From Motacilla alba alba (lineage: Eukaryota; Chordata; Aves; Passeriformes; Motacillidae), in assembly GCF_015832195.1 (NCBI RefSeq), contig NC_052026.1, positions 15,905,013 through 15,969,012 of the forward strand: DNA of 64,000 nt, in the 5' to 3' direction. Below, piece by piece: positions 1 through 13,315 of the stretch. The notes under the pieces are model-generated. The model worked only from the letters and a program-made list of their open reading frames with translations, did not search any database and was not told the origin of the DNA. Position 1 is the first letter of the stretch. Every line of letters begins with the position of its first letter. The position numbers were made by a program, and so were the translations under genes.

Positions 1-743
1 GACTTAATTCTTTACAGTCATGTCATCTCACAAACTCCAATTAAACAGCTTAAAACCAGTGTTACACTTTTCCATTTTACCTAGAGCTTCCTTACAGGTA
101 CATCCTAAAAGGAGATGTGCCTCCTAAACCAAAGTCCTACAGATGAACCCACCAATAACATGATGTATTCCCCTGGAGACTTGGGATATTCATTTGCTCC
201 AAGATTTTCTGGAAAAATGCTGGCTTCTTAAGTTAGCAAATTTCTCCTTGAATCTTAGGAAGAATTCTCTCACTGACTGTGGGCAACAATTATAATTGCA
301 ATATTTTTCCACTTGCACAACTGGGCTGTGAATTAAACAGGCCCTGAGCTCAAACCATTCCCGCCTGGCTCTGCAGCAAAAGGCTGTTGTCCTGTCACCC
401 CAAATTCCTGGCCATAGCACAGCTCAGTGTCACCAGCCAGCTGCTGGGACAAAGCAAAAGGAGAAAAGAACAGCCTGCACCTGCATCTTGAGCAGAAATA
501 ACAGTGTTCCTTGACTCCACTTTTGGGGTGCTGCAAGGAAATTAAGACTGGTCTATTTCTCCGGACCTGTGCAAAGTGGGAGCACTGTATTTCATCCTTT
601 CAGGAATGTTTTTTTCCTTCAGCGACCAGGAACTAATGGTAATTATATAAGCAGGTCTCCTGAAGGATAATTAAACTCCCTTTTTATGGTAAAAGAAAGG
701 TACAGCTTCATCTTTCCTCAGAGAGAGAAAACAACATGAAAAC

Positions 744-770
744 AAAAAAAAAAAAAAAAAAAAAAAAAAA
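744..770 (+). repeat. A27 homopolymer tract
   Basis: An uninterrupted run of 27 A. There is no AATAAA signal just upstream, no recognisable retrocopy body before it and no obvious target-site duplication around it. It is therefore called a simple repeat rather than the tail of a processed pseudogene. Confidence 0.9.
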
Positions 771-1521
771 GCCTTCAGAAAGCTGAGACTTGCTATGGCT
801 ACAGGCTTTTAGTGCTGCAGTGGGATGGGCAGCAAGATGGAGAACAGCTAAACCAGGTTTTGCACTATCCAAAGTACACATACCCACAGAAGAGGCCAAA
901 TATTTGGAAATTCAAAATAGTGAGAGTAAAAGCAACAAGGCCACCGTGTAGGGAAAGCAGAAGACTTCCCATGGCAAGTACTGCAAAGAAAACCCCACCA
1001 GTGTAGCATATATTATACCTGCAACATAGTTCATGCTCTATTCTCCATGGAGGGCTTTTCAACACCAAAATGGGGGACAAGGTGAAGAGAAGGGAGTTTA
1101 AAGTGCAAGCTGCACTCTCTGCTCCAAAAAGCACACTATGCTGATTCAAAAAAAACATTTTCAAAAATGCCTGTGGGTAAATTTGAGCTGCCCACAGCTC
1201 CCCAGGGGCAGTCAAACTTGCTGTCGAGCCATTTATGTGGATTTCAGTCAAATTCTAATTTTAGTGTTCATTAAACATGGGTAATTCCCAAGCCAATCCC
1301 TGCATCACCTACTACACATAATACCTCTACAATATAGGTCATCCTAGCTTAGAAAACATATACAGACATCAAAGTGCAACCATTTCATTATAAGTATTAA
1401 CTTTATAAATAATTATGAACTTCTTAATTCCTTACAAGATGCTGTATAATCACAAATGGTTGTTTATTTTTTTAAAAAAGCCCTTACAATAGGAAGAGGA
1501 TGGGAGGTTATGGTATATAGG

Positions 1522-1552
1522 AGTGTGTGTGCATATATTTATTTATTTATGT
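1522..1552. repeat. short TG / ATTT simple repeat
   Basis: A few TG units run into atatttatttatttat, forming a short compound low-complexity stretch. It is too short and interrupted to suggest function. Confidence 0.7.
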
Positions 1553-4531
1553 CTATTTACAAACCACCCACACACGGGTATTAGAGAAAGAAGAAAGGTC
1601 TAAATAAGAATCTACTTCAGGCAGAAGATGTTTCCTTGAGACATATTGAAGACAAGGGCTGGATTCTGCTTCAATATAAAGAAAGCCTCAAACCTGCTGT
1701 ACTAATGTGAGGTGTTCTCAGCTCCCTCATTTCTCCAAGGAGTTCTCCTGTGCAGAAAGGTCCCAATCAGCCACGGTGCTGCTGGTTTCAGGTACTTTTG
1801 AGACACGGGTTGAAGTAGGGACACGGTAGCAAAGCTGTGAGTTCCCTGAACCAAAGCTTACAGCTGATGGAAGCTCTCCACAGAGGTGTTTGAGCTACAG
1901 CCACATCCTTCCTTCTCTTTTTCCCTCACCCTCTCCAGCCCTGTGACACTGAGGATGCAGGGCAAACCTTCCACTCTGTGTCTACACCAAAATGTGGCAT
2001 TTCTTTTGTGTGTCACACAGGAAGAACAGGAAGAACATGTTTTTGCTCACTTTTTGGATGCTGCAGCAGGGGTACGGATACATCTGTGCTCTCAGCAGCT
2101 CTCTGGAGCTTGCGTGACCAGGCTGAGCCTTGTTACTGCAGAGGGAATTGTTTCATCTCTCCACAGAAATGAAATAGGAAGGAGATACTTCAGCACTGTA
2201 CTAGATTATGCCAGAACTCATAAAAGAATTAAAACTAGCCAATTATGTCAGACCAAAGAAGTCTGACACACACAAAGCAGGGAAGATGTTGTAACACTGG
2301 ATGGAGGGACTCTACTGAAATGAACCCTACAAGAGGATACACTTCCCAAAGAATGTTGATATATAATTCAATATTAAACACTGTTATTTTATCACAAGTG
2401 TGGAAATCCCTGGTGAACTTCAGAGACCAACAAAGATACTGTCTTGGAGCCAGACAAGGGCTGAGCTGGGAAGAAATGGATCTCAGAGCAATAATGAAAT
2501 TCAGTCCATTTTTTGACAGCTTGCAAGGGGGCCAGTCTGGGTCTTGCCAAAGGAGGGCTCTTGGTCACAGGAGCCAGCCCAGAGTCACTCTGCACTGGGC
2601 AGCTGGTGCACACACCACTGGTTACTTCAGATAGCCTCAAGAAGCCTCCTCCAAAACAACTCTCCATGAGAATCATTGATTATTTCCTTTGAGCAACTTC
2701 TGCTATTAATCCAATAGCAGCATTTTAAAAATGTGCCCTTGCCCAGCATTAATGTGAGAGAGTGGATTAAATATAGTTTGACTGCTTGCATTTTAACAGC
2801 TCCATAGCTAATGTTGTTTATGGGCTGTTGGGTTTCTTTTTATTAATTTATATTGATTTTAAGTGCTCAGAAAAGCAAATCCTGATGGAATGAGCTGGAG
2901 CCAGGCACAGCAATGATCAGCAGTAGGCACACATCCCTGCACTGCTGCCAGGGGAACTCATTTGCAGCGAGCACACACCTGCTCCTCCACTGCCAGGGCC
3001 CCTCAATGTGAGCTTGTTTCTCCAGCCAAAGCAGAGCTTAGTTTTCCACAAGGTGAGCCAGCAGCATCCTAGAGACCAGGCTGGGGTTACCCTGCTTCTC
3101 TGGGTCTCAGTCTAACCTCAGAGTGCTTTTAATGCTGCTTGCAAAACTCAAGGTAGAAACACGCAGGTCTCTATTTGAGAACAAAAAAAAAACCCAATGG
3201 CAATTGCAAGAACATGGCAGAAATTGAACAAAAATACTAAGGTCCCAAGCAATTCTCCAAATCTCTGCACTGAGCTGGCCACGAAGTAATAGCAATTTGC
3301 ACAGGAACTCCAGAGCTGCACAGTTCATGGCCAAGTGCTTTCTATCACCTAGAAACAAACCCAGACCCTCATTCCATCCTTTCCCTCAACACTTCTGCTC
3401 AGCTGGTGACTTATACAATCACACAACCTCGCCATTCCTAAGCAATTCAGGGTAAATGAGGCTAATCACTGCTGCTCAGCACAGCTGACTCTTATCCCTT
3501 CTCCAATCTTACTTAGGAAATTGCAGTGGGATTGATTATTTGGGATGGGATTTCAACCCCTCACACTCCTTGCTAGGTCACATGTCGTGGTTTATTTATA
3601 TCTGCCTCAGTCATCCTAAGGACAAGTGGAAATTTGTCAGGGCATTTGGACAGAGTAAGAGTCAAGGCAAATGCAAAGGGCATTTTTAGATTTGTTCCTG
3701 CCCTGGACCTTCACTTGCCCTGGATCTGCCTGCTTTTGTGAAGATATTGGCTAAACCAACCTTGCCACTTACTGTAGTACACAGAATGTAAACAAAAAGT
3801 TGTGATTGATACTAAGAGCATTGCTAATTAGCTCAGAAGGACACGAGTAGTAAAGAAGGAGCCAGTGGGTAAAATGGAGGGAGAAGGAAATGCAGCTATT
3901 TATAAATCCTAAGTATGCATAAATAAAACAGATAACAAATAGGAGTGGAAAGAGGAAGAGAATTGAAAGCCACAGATAAAAATGAGAAACTAAGAACTGT
4001 AGAAGAGTGATAAAAGAGGTAAAAGGTTTTAAGGGCAGCAGAATTAACAGCAGTAAGAATTTATTTTTAGTGTGTTAAAAACATATGGAATCCTAAGAAT
4101 GAAATGAAAAGATGCCAAAAGGCAGATATGTTCACTAACAGTAACAAGCTTTGTTTAAGGCTGCAAGAGGCACAAACATTGGCAATTTGACAAATATTTA
4201 CAAAATATCACTTGCAAAGTGAAACAAACATCTAAGTTGGGCAAAGTCAAATGTGCTGAAATGTCTCTTCCACACAAGAGAAGGCAGGAAGATTTTAGGC
4301 AGCTCTCCTCACACGGGGAATGCCATGATCTTTTCAGGCTATAAAGCCTGCACAGAAACTCTGCTTCTTTATTAATCTGTGTGGAAGCTCCCACCATCCA
4401 AGCCATGTGCTAATGGGAATGCCATCACTGCTGCAAGGTGCACTTGAGCCAATGCTAACAGAACACAGGAAAAATAAACACACAGGGAAATCCAGAATAT
4501 GTTTCTGATCAAGTTGTGTGATTACACAGCG

Positions 4532-4650
4532 CTTCTTCTGTCTCTTAGTTTCCCAGTTTGTAAAATGAGGAAATAAGCATCCCTCTCTGGCAAGTTTTTT
4601 AAGTTAAGCAACACCTGAGGTGCCCTAGGACTGGCACTTTAAGAGTGTTA
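4532..4650 (-). mobile_element. MIR-like SINE relic, minus orientation
   Basis: Read on the plus strand, the block contains tctcttagtttcccagtttg then taaaatgaggaaataagc, followed near 4,629 by ctggcacttt. This matches in order the reverse complement of the MIR core as I remember it: a cctcagtttcc-type box, a ctgtaaaatgggg-type box, a gap, then a region near the SINE's 5' part. It is heavily diverged, as expected for an ancient amniote SINE. The boundaries are approximate. A repeat-library alignment would confirm or reject it. Confidence 0.6.
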
Positions 4651-7600
4651 TGCACGCTGCTATACAATATCTAAACCACTTTTTTCAGGGAAGAAGGATT
4701 TTCCCATCACATAAAAGCACCACACACGTTTCACAGCTTTTCAAGGACAAAAAAAGAGCAGAAGAAAAAAGAAAAAATCCACCAAATCCATTTAGATTTT
4801 CCATAAAAATCAGAAGGGTGTATGTCTGGCAGCTCCTGACAGCCAGTGGGCACTGAGTACCTACAGCCCTTTCAAAAGCTCAGCTTAAATATTTCTTGGT
4901 TTTGACTCAATAAATTCTGCAAAGAAATGAGTAAATACCTCACTTCAGTTCCTATCATCTCAGCTTCCCTCTCTTCCTGGCAGCCCAATAGTGAATTCAT
5001 TAAATTTCATTAAAATATACATCTGGTTCCTGCTTTTACAAGGCTATGAAATCTGTAGGTCTTTGCAGACCAAAATCAGCTGTTCCCTGTTTTATACTGC
5101 CCTTCTGGCATATGGGCTCTAGATTTGAGTCAAAGATCCCCCTTTCTCAGCTGGCAGTCAGCAGGTTCCTGGGGTATGAGCACTAGTTCAGCTAAAGATT
5201 GTGGAAGATTAAGCTTGGCTTGATGATGATGAAGTTTGGAGCTCTGGTACTAGAAAACTACAACTCCCATAAGACATCCTGGCAGTCAGGGTAGAAGCAG
5301 ATTACATGTCAAAGGGACCCAAAACTTAATTTGGTTCTAAAACCACAAACTCAAGAAATCCAAGTAGAAACAAGATCCTTCATATGCTTTCCCCAATGGA
5401 GAATGAATACTTTTGTGATGATAATGAGTTTTCCTCTTAGAAAATTCCATAAATCATGTTTTCTATTGAAAAAAAATAAATTTTAGAAAAATCTGTGGTA
5501 GAAAGTTCCAACAGTAATTGGATCCCTTGCAGGATGCTCCATGCCCTTGCCTGGTCTGTATTCACTCTCAAACACACATTGCTGGATTGAGTTGCTTTGA
5601 TACTGACAAATATTCCTTTTGGCAGATCCAAAACACATAATTTTGACTTGGGAGAGTCTCTTCTAATATAGGTTCACAGGCACTTGACATTTCATCTCAA
5701 GGCTACAAGGAAGCAATGTGCTTCTTCCTTTCTTCCTCTGAAACCAAACAGCAGGGGTTCTTATCTTGGATGTGGAAATCGAGATTTAATTCTCACCCCC
5801 CACACGACTGTCAGTAAAAAACTCTTCTAAGTGACTGCTCACTGCTGGACACTCCCAGGCTATAGTCTGTCAGAATCCCCTTTTTAATACTGATAAAACA
5901 ACTCTACATTGCAGAAAGAGCAAGTGTGCAGTGCCCGAAACTGCACTGCACTTTGTAAGGCAGGTACAGACCACGCTGGGAAGTGAGGGTGAAACGGGAT
6001 AACGCTGGAAGCTCATTGTCCTTCACTCCTGTAATGCAAAGCTGAGAAGCTTAGGAAATTATTCTTACCCTGAAAATGCAAAGATTACTATCACCCTTTT
6101 AAAAAATAAGCACTTAACCTTGTTTGTAAAAGCTAAAAAAATCACCACAACCCCACTGTACAGACAGACACGCTGCCACCCCCACCCAACCCCAAATCCC
6201 AGCTTCTCCTTGGAGTTAGATAAAGGTCGTGCCTTTGCCACCCTGATTCAAAAGTTTCTGTACCTCAACAGTGGCTATTTTCCACCTCCTGTGACCTTGA
6301 GGAACGCTGTTCCCTCCAGGCATGCCAATAGTTGTAAAACAGGGAGTGCAGTAGGAAATGGATATGGATAGAGTGAAAGTGATTCTGTTGTCCTTTCACA
6401 CACCCTCCGTGAGATGTTGAATGTGTTTGAATGTGATCCATCAAGACATTGATCCCTTGGGGAAGTGGAGATGTGTAAGGAAACTTCAAGTGCTTTCTAA
6501 CCAGATCTACCTCCAGGAGAATGTACTGAGCAGTACAGTAAGAAGATACATATATTATCGATAGTCCCATGTCATGGGACAAGTCACAGCAGAGGTGAGG
6601 GGAAATCAGATGTGTTCTGGGGCTCTGGAGGTTATACAGTCACTCAAAACAATTTCTCCTTGAAAAGTCACGAGCAAACTGCTCTGTTGTGGTCTCTTTA
6701 GCTGCCCTGTGCTAAACTCAGCTGGAAGGAAAGGATAGAACAATACATTTTAATAAAACATTTTACAGGAAACACTGCGAAGAGGGTATTCTGTTTTGAA
6801 GCTGCCAAATTCCATAATTAAAACAAAAATGTATGATTAGTTATAAGAATTTTCTGCTTATGTTTAAGACCCAAAGAATTAAATCAAAATCCTTAAAAGC
6901 CATCACTAAATGAAGGAAATGCAGGAGCTGGCCCTAGCAGTGAAGTCTGTCACCAACACAGGCTTTATCCAGCTTAAGCCACTTCATTCTTTGATCAGAG
7001 AAGAGTGGCTTGTGTGGGTTTTATTTAGAAGGCTGGCAAGTGTCTCAGCTAGGACAGCTGTGTGCTCGGGGCTCATCTCAGGAGTAATCCCACTTTCCCC
7101 TTCCCCCTCCTGCCAAAGCCCAGGACTTGGGGTCACAGAGGTCCTGCCAAGTGCCAGGTCACATTCTGGCCAGCAGGAGATGTCACAGGTTTTGGGTTTG
7201 CTCACAAGTCCACTGCAAGAAGCAGCACCCAGGCCAAGGGAGAGAATGCTACAATTTCCTCATTTACTCCGGTCCTCATCTCCCAAGACCACCAAGAGAC
7301 ACCTCCTTCAGGCTGTGTAGCCTGTCAAACGGGGAAGAAGCTGGAGAAAGCACCTTCCAAAGCACTGCTCCTGCCTTGTTCTCACCCTAGAACCCAGGTG
7401 CACACAGCTCCCCTGAGCCCAGAGCTGCCAGAGGCAGTGCTGCCACACTGCCAGCAAAACCAGCTCTAAAAGAGGGAGTTCTCCCTCGACACGAGGTCAG
7501 GCTGAAGGCTCAGCCATCCATTCCACTGGCACACAACATCTCAGAGCATGGCCTGCACTGGATTAGCTGGAGCACTGAGTAGTAAGGTGCAGAATCAGAC

Positions 7601-9882
7601 TTAATTGTCACTGATTGTATTACAGAACCAAGGAGTGAAGCCTTCTAAACCTTGCTTACCCACAGTGATCTGCCCTGTGGACTGAGAGGAATAAAGAGCC
7701 CTCACATCTAACCCACAAGAATCAATAGCAAACTCTTTCAGATCCTAATGGTGACAGCTTAGGACATCTCCACCCAGGCAGAAGTGCTTGCAGGATCACG
7801 CCCGTGTTTAGCTTTTGTTTTCTAAGGAGGGATTTATTGAACATGAAGCTGAACATCTTGCACAGATGCTTTTCATGTTTACTTTCACAAGGTCTGACTT
7901 TTTGCAGTGGTTATTGTTGGTGATACAGGTCTTCAGTGATGGCATTTTGGATTTAAGTCAGATCTAAATTTGATTGGCTAATTTATCAGCTCAATTTCTA
8001 AAGAACCTGGGACAATGGAGCCCCTAACCATAAAAAATGTGACACTGCTCTTTGATTACCAGCTGGGATCTCCAAGCTCTTTGCCCTACAAAGCGACAGT
8101 TTTTCAAAATATACAGCAACTAATATTTCATCTCAGCTGGCAAGGCTCCATAAAATGGTTTGGACCCTACAGTGCACTTAAACCCTTTGATAAACAGACT
8201 CTATAGATGGAGCAGATGGTGGTTCAGGAGTTCAAAATGCTCAAATTTCCAGCTGAACATAAAATAACCTGTAGGCAGAAGCAGAATAACATCTGAACAG
8301 GTTGGAACTATGTCTGTGATAGTCTGTTCTACTTGTTAAATGCTGAGGGAGAGCTGGTCTGAAACAGGGATATGGGATTGGTTGGGATCATCTATTTCTA
8401 TGGGAGAAAACTTCCAGTCCTCTACAGTCACAGAGCAGCTGCACAATTGAGTAGCCCTTTTTACAAGCCAGCCTGGTTCCATCATGACAGCATTTGGCTG
8501 TCATGCTCCCGTCACTTCATTTGGAAGGCTGTAGGTAAATCTAATTGCTCCAAGGCACAGACATGGACATTTAATCTACCTTTTAAGAGTATTTACAACA
8601 ACACTGAAGATTTAACCTCTCCTCATTACCTTTCAAAAGGAGATGTCTGCAGGAAGACAGGTCACAGCCATGTGTAAGAAAGCCAAGAGCTGACTGGCTT
8701 TTGAGCTGAGATGCAAAGATAGAAAAGAAGCCAAATTCTACAGGCTGCCAGTGCTGAGTGTGCACGATGTGAGCCACAGCTCTCCACGGAGCTCACAGAC
8801 CCAAAGCTTCCATGAGGACAAAGTTCAAATGCATTTCACGTTGGGGAGAGGTCTGCAAGATTCACCTCAACCACACTCCTCCAGTGTTTTCCTTTTCCAG
8901 GATATAAATGATCCCTTGGAAAACATGACTAGCTGGGCAAAACGGGAGGTGCTGAGCTAGCCATGCCTCTGTGCGAGCCAAATTCCCCTCCTGGGATTCT
9001 GCTACCCCAGAACAAGCTTCTCCTGCAGGAAACTGCCAAGTGTAGCTCCAGGAGCTGCCAATTTCCAACCAGAAGAGCTGAAAACCTTGCACAGGTCTGG
9101 ACAATTTGATCCTAAAATCCCTCTCTCTTTTGAGTTGTCTCTGTTAAGTCGCTGGATCTGCTTACCTGGGTGCATATCAGTTACAGGAAGAAAGAACACC
9201 AATGCTGAGTGTAACTTAGTGACAGCGGTTGCAAAGGGGAAGGAAAACAAAGAACTTCTCATATGCCAAATATTAAACCTTCCATTTGCATGCTTTTCTT
9301 CCTTACAGAGCTGGATTTTGACTAGCAGTGACAGCAGTTATAGTGCCCAACAGAAAAGCAGGCGTTCTGGCACCACATCACCCTAATATAAAAAATATTA
9401 ACTCAGGCTTAGTAACTGTACAATTTCCTGGTGTTCTTTTAAAAATTGGGAGAAATAAAAGGATCTGTGTCAAACATGCACATCTAATGAGTCCCATGAC
9501 CTAATCTGGAAAAGACTCATCAGGATACTGAAAAAAGCCAGACATGAGGCACTACACAGAGATCTGCTCCTTATTGTTGAATTCCAAGGCATACAGTAAG
9601 GTACCCCAAAATAATTACCAAACCATTTGTTACTTTTGAAAACAGAAGCTGTCCAGGATATTCTGGTGTCTCTCATACATCTGATATCCTCAATTAATTC
9701 AGTGAAACCCAGAACATCAGCATTCAAGTACCAGGTCCTCTCTCTGCTACAGCTCAGGCCATCAGCCTACCGAATACTGGAGTGAACCTTTGATAAATTA
9801 AAAAACAAACCTCTTGTTTCTGGTAGTCCTTTCTCTCCTTGAATTAGGTAATATGAAAGTAAGGCCTTTTGTTTTCCTTATT
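4651..9882. other. non-coding stretch, no gene recognised
   Basis: No gene or young repeat is seen. It contains a C-rich patch at about 6,150-6,200 and a 17-bp palindrome at 6,564-6,580. A locally GC-richer interval at about 6,910-7,470 has several overlapping open frames on both strands (136 codons at 6,910-7,320 and 135 codons at 7,062-7,469, both plus). Overlapping frames on both strands point to GC-driven loss of stop codons rather than one true coding frame. None of the translations shows a known domain. Confidence 0.6.
6564..6580. repeat. 17-bp palindrome (8-bp arms, 1-base centre)
   Basis: gtcccatg, one t, then catgggac: perfect 8-bp inverted arms around a single central base. It could be a dimeric protein site or chance. 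No neighbouring element explains it. Confidence 0.85.
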
Positions 9883-9906
9883 AAAAAAAAAAAAAAAAAA
9901 AAAAAA
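9883..9906 (+). repeat. A24 homopolymer tract
   Basis: An uninterrupted run of 24 A following ttatt. No retrotransposed body is recognised upstream, so it is listed only as a homopolymer. Confidence 0.9.
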
Positions 9907-12900
9907 GGCAGGAAAAATGAATATTTCCAGAAATTAAATGGCAAGTTGTGTTATTTTTAGGGGGTTAGATGACAGGAGGCATCACATTTGAAAGTACTCA
10001 CTTGATCAAAGAGCCCTAAAAGGATTCAGCAGCACTGAGAACTATATATCAAATAGGATTATGACAGAATTAAGGGACTGAGCCATTTATAACTTAGGGC
10101 AGTCTCCCTCTTTGAAGCCTGCCTTGGTAATTGATCCATTTTTCTATAAACCAGAACCATAGCATTGCATTAAAAATCTGTATCTATTCCAGAACTATTA
10201 GCTTTCCACAAGATAATCAGGGGAAAAGGTAACATTCGTATGTGACACTAGAATTTTCACTTGAAAAAGGAAATAGTCATGACATCTAAACAGAGAGAAC
10301 ATTTTTCTATCAGCATTACCGTGTCCAACAAATTCTCTTCTGCAGCATGTCAAAGCACCAGTTGTGCATTAAGGAAACATAAATCACACAAAAGAAGTGG
10401 AAACTATTGTTTTGTGTTAGACAAATTGAAAAGGATATGAATGCATCAGTGGCACTTATTTTACTTCTTGGGATGCACAAATAGTGCTGAGAGGAAATCT
10501 AAGGCACACACAAATCAGTTCAGATGCTCTAACTCTTGCTTTTGTTTGTGGGAACACTCTCCTCAGGAGAAATCCTGGCCCTGGTGAGGTCAAGAGCAAA
10601 ACTCCCAAAAACACCAAAAGCTACAAGTGGACTGCAAGAAGCACCAATTCCTTGTCTGGCATTAAGGTATCCCTATATTAATTTATTAGATGCATTAATG
10701 TAACTGAAGAGGAGGAAAAAATTTAGCCTAAGACTCCAAAACCCATCACATTTATTTAAAGCTCTTTGTTCAGTCCAGCCAGGGTTTTATGGACTTAGTG
10801 CTGCCATGTGTCTGTATCATCCCACAGCAGGCAGGCCCCACCTTTTCAGATGATGCAGATATAAATAGGACCAACACAGGGATATAAATAGGACCAATAT
10901 AGGGATACCTTATGGCATGTCTGAAATTCAGAGAATATCTTCACCACTTAATATAACTGCTGGGAAAAAAAGTTAACGGGCTGACTTGTGCAGGCACTTT
11001 GCTTTATTGTCTGGTGGCTCTGACCTCCCATCATTGCCTGTGACAGGAACCTCATAAACCAAAATTCAGAGTGGGTAACAAAAATTTACTCCTTTCCCTT
11101 TCCATGTGGCTTCATCTTAAAAAGCACCACTGCAACTAAATCCATGATGCATGTCTGCTTACATGCACATATAGACAGGGAAAACAGGACTACACAGCTC
11201 TTTTACTGAATCATTCATTCAGAGTCACCAAAATTTCCACTTTCATTAACACACACCTTGGTATGATTTAGCTCATTTAACAGGGAGTGTCTCACAGCTC
11301 TGTTATCCAAAGAGAGCAGAGGCTGTGTTGGAGCAGGAGATTCTCCCCTGCTATTAATAGAAGGTGCACCTGGCAAAATCTTAGCTGCTTCTACACATGT
11401 ATTGCACGTGTGCACACAACAAATGGAAAAACCTTTACTATAAGTGGCCTTGTGAGGTTGCAAGGATGTACACAGACTAATTCATAGGTGAATGGCAACT
11501 GCAGACCATCTGCAGCTTTAGATCCCACCTTTTCCACATTTAACTGTTGGATATACACTACTTACTGAGTCAAACTGCTCACCTACCATCAAACATTTTA
11601 AGAGTTTTCTCTGCTGATTTAAGCAGGTGTAGAAACAAGATGTTAGATGTTAGATGCCCAGTGTGCAGCTAGATTGAGATGGGGCACTTCACAACAGGCA
11701 AAATCTTGCCTCATTCTCCAGGTTTTCTTCCTTAATTAAAATATTCCCCTGCCTTTGAGGTGAGGAAAAAAATACACATACATATTTTAAATATAGTTAA
11801 ATATGAGGATGTCTCCTCTGATGGATTACATACTCTAATTTAGGAAAACAAATAGGAAATTTTCACTCTGAATAGTCCTTCTTTCTAATGTTGGAAAAAA
11901 TAGAAGCTTTTGCTCAAAAACCATAAAAATTTGTAAGCATTCTTAATCTGTGTCCACTTATTATTCACTTAGGTTCCCAGCCAAATTCATGCTGAAAGTC
12001 AGCAAAACCCACTCAACTTCATATTCTTACACTTCAAACTAATTTTACCCTCCTGCCTACTGCAGAGGTAAACAAACACCATTTGACCTTGTACTGATTT
12101 CTCTGATGAATTTCCCATTTAAGCCCCACTCTGAGGGGTTTAAGGGGGATATATGAGATCCATGGCATTCGTGCAGCCCTTTACACAGGGTTGGATTTCT
12201 CTCTTACCACACACTACCACGCAAAATTATGAAAACAATCCTTTCCTAACCATTCACTTCAGCCCCAATTACCATAGACCCCATCACAGCCAGCTGAGTT
12301 ACCCCAGCAGATCCAATCTCCACCATGATAAACCCAAACTCTGCATTGCATGTTGTCTATGTTACTCCCATTTAAAAATATTTACATAAGCTTGGATTTC
12401 AGCAATATTTACAGTTACAAAACAGCAATTTCTGTCAGGACAGTTCATCCCAAATCATGAATCACTGCTCAAAATGTCACTGAAATTGCATGGCCATGGT
12501 TAGTTTGTTAATTCTGTGTTCTGCTTGTTTCTCTTAAAATCAAATGAAACTTGACTTGCTTATTTATTTATTTTTGCTAGAAGCCTTTCATAACAACACT
12601 GCTTTTACGGGGAAGAAACAAGGGTTGGTTTAACTTTTTATGAACTTCTTACCTCATAGCTTTAGATAGCAAACTCAGTCCCACCATGTGAGCTAAAGTC
12701 CACAAACCCTACACCTGAAAAACTGTGTGGGACAGCTGACGACTCATTGCCACACTAGACCACATCAGCATCTGCATCCAGGGATGGAGGGACACTGCAC
12801 ATGGACATGGTGGCAGGCCTTTCACTCCATTTCTCCAGTGAAAGAAGGGATTTAGGGGGAAATCCCAGTCTCAGAAAACAATAAATGAGAGGTCTGCCTT

Positions 12901-13149
12901 CAACTTCAGTGCACTCATTGCTAAGTCTCCTGAGTGAGATTAGCCCACATTTAATGGGCCAGCATTAAGTTTCGAGCACTGGTGTTCAACAGGAGCAGTG
13001 TAAAACTGTGAGCTTTCCAGAGAGAGCTGATTCCATGGCAAAACTGATGCAAACTGCAGGGAAATGTTGTTATTACACTACACACAATTACACTATCACC
13101 CAGAGACTCCAATTAACAGTATAGTCTCATTGTACAGTCCCGGCTTCAA
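9907..13149. other. non-coding stretch, no gene recognised
   Basis: AT-rich DNA with no supported gene. The only structured item is the 23-bp tandem duplication at 10,858-10,903. A short heptamer repeat (gatgtta, twice) occurs near 11,640. No splice-flanked coding block is recognised. Confidence 0.6.
10858..10903. repeat. 23-bp tandem duplication, two copies
   Basis: Copy one (10,858-10,880) and copy two (10,881-10,903) both begin gatataaataggaccaa. They differ at two positions, both C in copy one and T in copy two. The near identity suggests a fairly recent duplication or maintenance. Each copy carries a TATAAATA-like string, but no transcript start can be shown. Confidence 0.9.
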
Positions 13150-13315
13150 AGGGAGTTTGATTTAAATAGACAAGGCAGGTAACTGAAGCCTTAGGATATA
13201 CACTGTACAACTGAGAAATGAGGCAAAAGTAATTAAGTGACTTGACCAGGATCATACAGGAAATCTTTGGCTGAGCCAGACCCTGATTCCCATTATGCTC
13301 AGCCCTTGCCTGCAG
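13150..13315 (+). mobile_element. MIR-like SINE relic, plus orientation
   Basis: The block reads aactgagaaatgaggcaaaa, then aattaagtgacttgaccagg, then atcatacaggaaatc and ctgagccagaccctgattcc. This follows the MIR order (aaactgaggc, gttaagtgacttgcccaagg, tcacacag, gcagagcc, ggattc). The core is 13,205-13,300 and the 5' extent is uncertain. It is an old, inactive relic. Confidence 0.7.

Larger units (their letters stand above)
1..4531. other. non-coding stretch, no gene recognised
   Basis: Ordinary AT-rich vertebrate DNA. It holds a 27-base A-tract at 744-770 and a short mixed repeat at 1,522-1,552 (gtgtgtgtg followed by atatttatttatttat). From about 3,840 to 4,080 the plus strand is strongly purine-rich. 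The larger open frames are 1,886-2,266 (+, 126 codons) and 865-1,251 (-, 128 codons). The second ends in a hydrophobic stretch, but neither resembles a protein family I know, and neither has a convincing promoter or splice context. I regard both as chance frames. Confidence 0.6.

Noticed and set aside
744..770. Poly(A) tail of a processed pseudogene
   Set aside because: No gene-like body, AATAAA signal or flanking target-site duplication is visible. The same holds for the A-tracts at 9,883-9,906 and 20,392-20,411.
865..1251. 128-codon minus-strand frame ending in a hydrophobic, membrane-like segment
   Set aside because: Hydrophobic runs arise easily from T-rich reading frames. No homology is recognised, and it is unsupported by context.
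1886..2266. 126-codon plus-strand frame
   Set aside because: No known motif. A second shorter frame overlaps it in another phase, as expected from chance stop-poor DNA.
6910..7469. Cluster of overlapping frames in a GC-richer patch
   Set aside because: Frames are open on both strands and in several phases at once, which reflects low stop density rather than coding.
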